From positions 123,034 through 129,867 of the forward strand of contig NZ_KL585423.1 in NCBI RefSeq assembly GCF_000721935.1: DNA of 6,834 nt, written 5' to 3'. The stretch comes from Streptomyces sp. NRRL WC-3549. GTDB lineage: Bacteria > Actinomycetota > Actinomycetes > Streptomycetales > Streptomycetaceae. Made by a program: the position numbers and the translations under genes. Below, in pieces: positions 4,494-6,834 of the stretch. Under the pieces are notes generated by a model. That model was not told the origin of the DNA and made no database searches. It saw only the letters and a program-made list of their open reading frames with translations. Numbering within the stretch: the first letter of the stretch is position 1; the number at the start of each line of letters is the position of its first letter.

Positions 4494-6805
4494 CTGCGCA
4501 CGCGCGCGTCACGGCGGACCGACTCGACACCCATGTCGTTGCGGACAGCCCTTCTCGTCCTGGCCATCGTTCCCGGTGTCGCACTGGCAGCCCTCTGGGC
4601 GGTGACCAGTGGTCAGACACTGCTCGACTTCCGACGCCAGGCGGCCCAGGGACTCTTGGCCGAGCAGGCGGGCCAACCGTCCAACATCGTCTACTACAAC
4701 CTGCAGGAGGAGCGCCGGCTCAGCGCGGAGGCGCTGGCCCGCCCGGACGCCTCCCGTACGGCGCTGAAGGAGCAGCGCAAGCTCACGGACGACGCGATCA
4801 CGACGTTCCGGTCCCTCTCGGACGTGGACGCGGACGACGCGCCCCCCGAGGTGCGGGACGCGGTCGGCAGGGCCCGCGAGGCCATGACCCGGCTCCCGGC
4901 CCAGCGCTCGCTGGTCGACGAGGGCGACGACGATCAGCAGCAGGTCGTCTACGCGTACTACACGGACCTGATCGCCGTGGACCTCAAGCTCTTCGCCGCA
5001 CTGAGCCATGTGGACAACGGCGAGGTGACCACGGCGTCGCAGCCCCTCGTGGACATGTTCTGGGCCAAGGAGATGATCTCCCGCTCGGACGCGATCCTGG
5101 CCCGCGGCTGGCCCACCGGGAAGCTCAGCACGCAGGACGTCCAGGCGGTCCGGGAGGCGGTCTCCGGCCAGACGTTCCAGGTGCAGACCAAAGTGGTCCC
5201 CTACCTCCCCGAGGACGAGCGGGCCCGGTGGCAGGAGCTGACCGAGGGCTCCGCCTGGGCGGCCAAGACGAAGACCGAGGAGCAGGTCCTGCGCCCCGCG
5301 GTGGCCGACAGGGCCGGGTTCGTCGAGCTGGGGGCCGGGGAGAAGACCTGGCGCGAGGCGATGGACGGGGTCACCCCGCACCTGGTCGAGCTGCTGGAGA
5401 AGCGCACCGCCGCGGTCGTGGAGACCGGCAAGGGCAGCGTGCTGTCCCTGCTCTGGAAGATGGTCCTCACCTCGGTGATCGGCCTGATCGCGGTCGTCGC
5501 GGTGGTCCTGACCACCTGGCGCCTCACCCGCAACCTCCGCCGCCGCATCTCCGGACTGCAGGAACGCGCCGAGGAGCTGGAGCAGGCGCTTCCGGACGTC
5601 GTGGAGCGGCTGGCGCAGGGCGAGAAGATCGACGTCGAGGCCGAGGCCCGCTCGATCGAGGCGCCCGAAGGGGGCGGCGACGAGCTGACCCGGCTCGGCG
5701 GCGCCCTCAACCAGGCGCGCACCAGCGCCCTGGCGGCGGCCGTCCGGCAGGCCGACCAGCACCGCGGCTTCGAGCGGCTGCTCCAGCGCATCGCGCGCCG
5801 TACCCAGCAGCTCATCGGCCAGCAGCTGAAGAAGCTGGACGAGCTGGAGCGCAAGCACGAGGACCCGGAGGTGCTGGACGGACTCTTCGACCTCGACCAC
5901 CTGACGGCACGCCTGCGCCGGTACGAGGAGAACCTGGTGATCCTCGCCGGCGGATCGCCGCACCGGCGCTGGCGCAAGCCCGTGCCGCTGCTCGACGTCA
6001 TGCGCTCGGCGCAGGGCGAGGTACAGGACTACCGGCGGGTGGTGCTGGACCTGGACGGTTCGCCGTGGCTGTCCGAGCGGGCCGTCGGCCCGGTCTCGCA
6101 CGTCCTGGCCGAGCTCATCGAGAACGCGCTGAGCTTCTCCCGGCCACCGAGCCCGGTCGAGGTCCGGGCCGCCCGGGTCAGCCGGGGCCTGGCCATCGAG
6201 GTCGAGGACCGCGGCCTGGGCATGGACGGGGAACAGCTCGCCGAGGCCAACGAACTGATGAGCCGTCCGCCGCGGATGGACGTACTGGCCCACTCGGAGG
6301 ACATCCGGCTCGGCCTCTACGTGATCGCGCGTCTGGCGGACCAGCACGGGCTGCGGGTCGAATTCCGCCCCTCGGCCTTCGGCGGCACCCGCGTGGTCGT
6401 CCTGGTCCCCGACGAGCTGACCGTTCCCCGGCCCGGCGACGGACCGGTGGCCGTGCCGGGACCGGCCGCAGGGCGATGGCCGGGGTCACGGCCCTGGCCG
6501 ACCGCGCCGCCCGGTCCGGCCGCGCGGCCGGGCACCCCGCCGGCCAGGAACCGCCGGCCGCGCACGACGGGACGGACGGCACACCGCCCCACCCTCACGA
6601 GGTGCCGGACCGGCCTTCGTACGAGGCCCCCGACGGCCCCTACCCGCCGGCCGCCCCGGCCTTCATGCCCGCCGGGCAGGCCTACCCGGCGTCGGACGGA
6701 CCGTACGAGGGGACCGCCCGCGCCCCCTACGCCTCGGGCGACACGCCGTACGCGGACCAGGACCTCCCGTTCGGGGCCGGACCGGCCGCGTACCAGGGCA
6801 CGGAC
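4494..6805 (+). CDS. Sensor histidine kinase with NIT-like sensing domain (CvnA-type), 3'-truncated and frame-disrupted
   Basis: This is a membrane sensor kinase, numbered here from ATG 4533; the likely CTG start adds 13 Arg-rich residues. A membrane segment at about 5-23 and another at 309-327 flank an extracellular, mostly helical domain (about 45-290, with QPSNIVYYNLQEERRLSAEAL) like the nitrate/nitrite-sensing NIT family. A HAMP-like and coiled-coil stretch follows (about 328-400). H456 in LFDLDHLTARLRR is the likely phosphoacceptor, in a non-canonical HisKA setting. The HATPase_c domain shows the N box (ELIEN, 527-531), the G1 box (EDRGLGM, 558-564), the G2 box (LGLYV, 593-597) and GGTR (617-620). 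The architecture matches the kinase-like first gene of Streptomyces conservons, whose roadblock, DUF742 and GTPase partners would lie downstream, out of view. The reading frame breaks near 6471-6476 and genomic sequence stops at 6805. The ligand is unknown. Confidence 0.9.
6476..6805 (+). CDS. C-terminal tail of the sensor kinase, continuing in the -1 frame
   Basis: From MAGVTALADRAARSGRAAG onward this frame has nearly every third codon position G or C. It gives a Pro/Ala/Tyr/Asp-rich disordered tail with recurring PY units (DGPYPP, SDGPYEG, RAPYASG, DTPYADQD). Variable Pro-rich tails of this kind are common after the HATPase_c domain in CvnA-type kinases. The frame used by the kinase domain also stays open here, but it yields an Arg/Pro/Thr-rich translation typical of a wrong frame. 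A separate gene starting at ATG 6476 is less likely, because the only upstream purines (AGGG, 6470-6473) are too close. Best read as the same protein after a one-base frame break, incomplete at its end. Confidence 0.7.
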
Positions 6806-6834
6806 CTGTCTCTTATACACATCTCTGATGGCGC
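6806..6834. other. Sequencing adapter: Tn5 mosaic end plus early Nextera adapter
   Basis: Bases 6806-6824 read CTGTCTCTTATACACATCT, the synthetic 19-bp hyperactive-Tn5 mosaic end used in tagmentation libraries. Bases 6825-6834 read CTGATGGCGC, the reverse complement of the last ten bases of the 454 primer A core (ending GCGCCATCAG) that early Epicentre-style Nextera adapters carried next to the mosaic end. Natural IS50 ends differ from the mosaic end, so this is not a transposon insertion. The genome ends at 6805, and open frames reaching into these bases are artefacts. Confidence 0.97.

Noticed and set aside
3888..4605. Short open frames in the intergenic region (for example 3888-4094, 4056-4439 minus, 4243-4605)
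   Set aside because: They have no good Shine-Dalgarno sequence, no recognisable domain, poor codon-position bias, and they overlap each other on both strands.
4509..6347. Long minus-strand open frame (612 codons) opposite the sensor kinase
   Set aside because: The kinase on the other strand has clear HATPase_c boxes and membrane helices. The opposite frame is a compositional shadow.
6476..6805. Independent new gene starting at ATG 6476
   Set aside because: There is no proper ribosome binding site and no stop in the kinase frame before it. The protein looks like a typical disordered kinase tail.
6317..6820. Minus-strand open frame beginning with MYKRQ
   Set aside because: Its start codon and first residues lie in the mosaic-end adapter, and the rest is antisense to the kinase.
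6806..6824. Real Tn5/IS50 insertion at the right end
   Set aside because: The 19-mer is the engineered mosaic end, not the natural outer or inner end, and it is followed by primer sequence instead of IS50.

Overview
This is a high-GC window with coding third positions almost entirely G or C. Together with its gene content this points to a Streptomyces-like actinomycete. It holds two divergent transcription units around an intergenic region of about 640 bp. It ends in sequencing-adapter DNA, so it is the end of a contig and not a natural junction.

Left arm (positions 3855 down to 1, minus strand): the start of an Mrp (Mnh/Sha) multisubunit cation/proton antiporter operon. The order is mrpA, mrpC and mrpD, with mrpD running off the left edge. 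mrpA is a fusion carrying an MnhB (MrpB) domain at its C-terminus, so no separate mrpB is needed. Both junctions are 4-base ATGA stop/start overlaps, which implies translational coupling. The MrpC protein has an unusually long charged and Gly/Ser/Asp/Pro-rich tail. Subunits E, F and G would be expected beyond the left edge. The complex exchanges cytoplasmic monovalent cations for external protons at the membrane.

Middle (3856-4493): no convincing gene. It is locally richer in A and T and dense in dyads: repeated GAATTC and TTCCGGA motifs, a GAAA-tetraloop hairpin, a second GC-rich hairpin, a candidate -10 box, and a small perfect inverted repeat just before a good Shine-Dalgarno sequence. It must contain promoters for both arms, but none can be assigned firmly.

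Right arm (4494-6805, plus strand): a large membrane-bound sensor histidine kinase with a nitrate/nitrite-sensing (NIT)-like extracellular domain, a HAMP-like linker and an HATPase_c domain. It resembles the kinase-like first protein of Streptomyces conservons (CvnA type). Its best start is a CTG at 4494 behind AAGGAG; the first ATG is 4533. After the catalytic domain the coding signal jumps by one base near 6471-6476. One missing G in a GGG run would explain this, so a sequencing error is more likely than a true mutation.

The last 29 bases (6806-6834) are a 19-bp Tn5 mosaic end followed by the start of an early Nextera adapter: library DNA, not genome. I see no previously undescribed biological system here. 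The most useful observations are the artefacts at the right end, the MrpC tail, the probable CTG start and the structured intergenic region.
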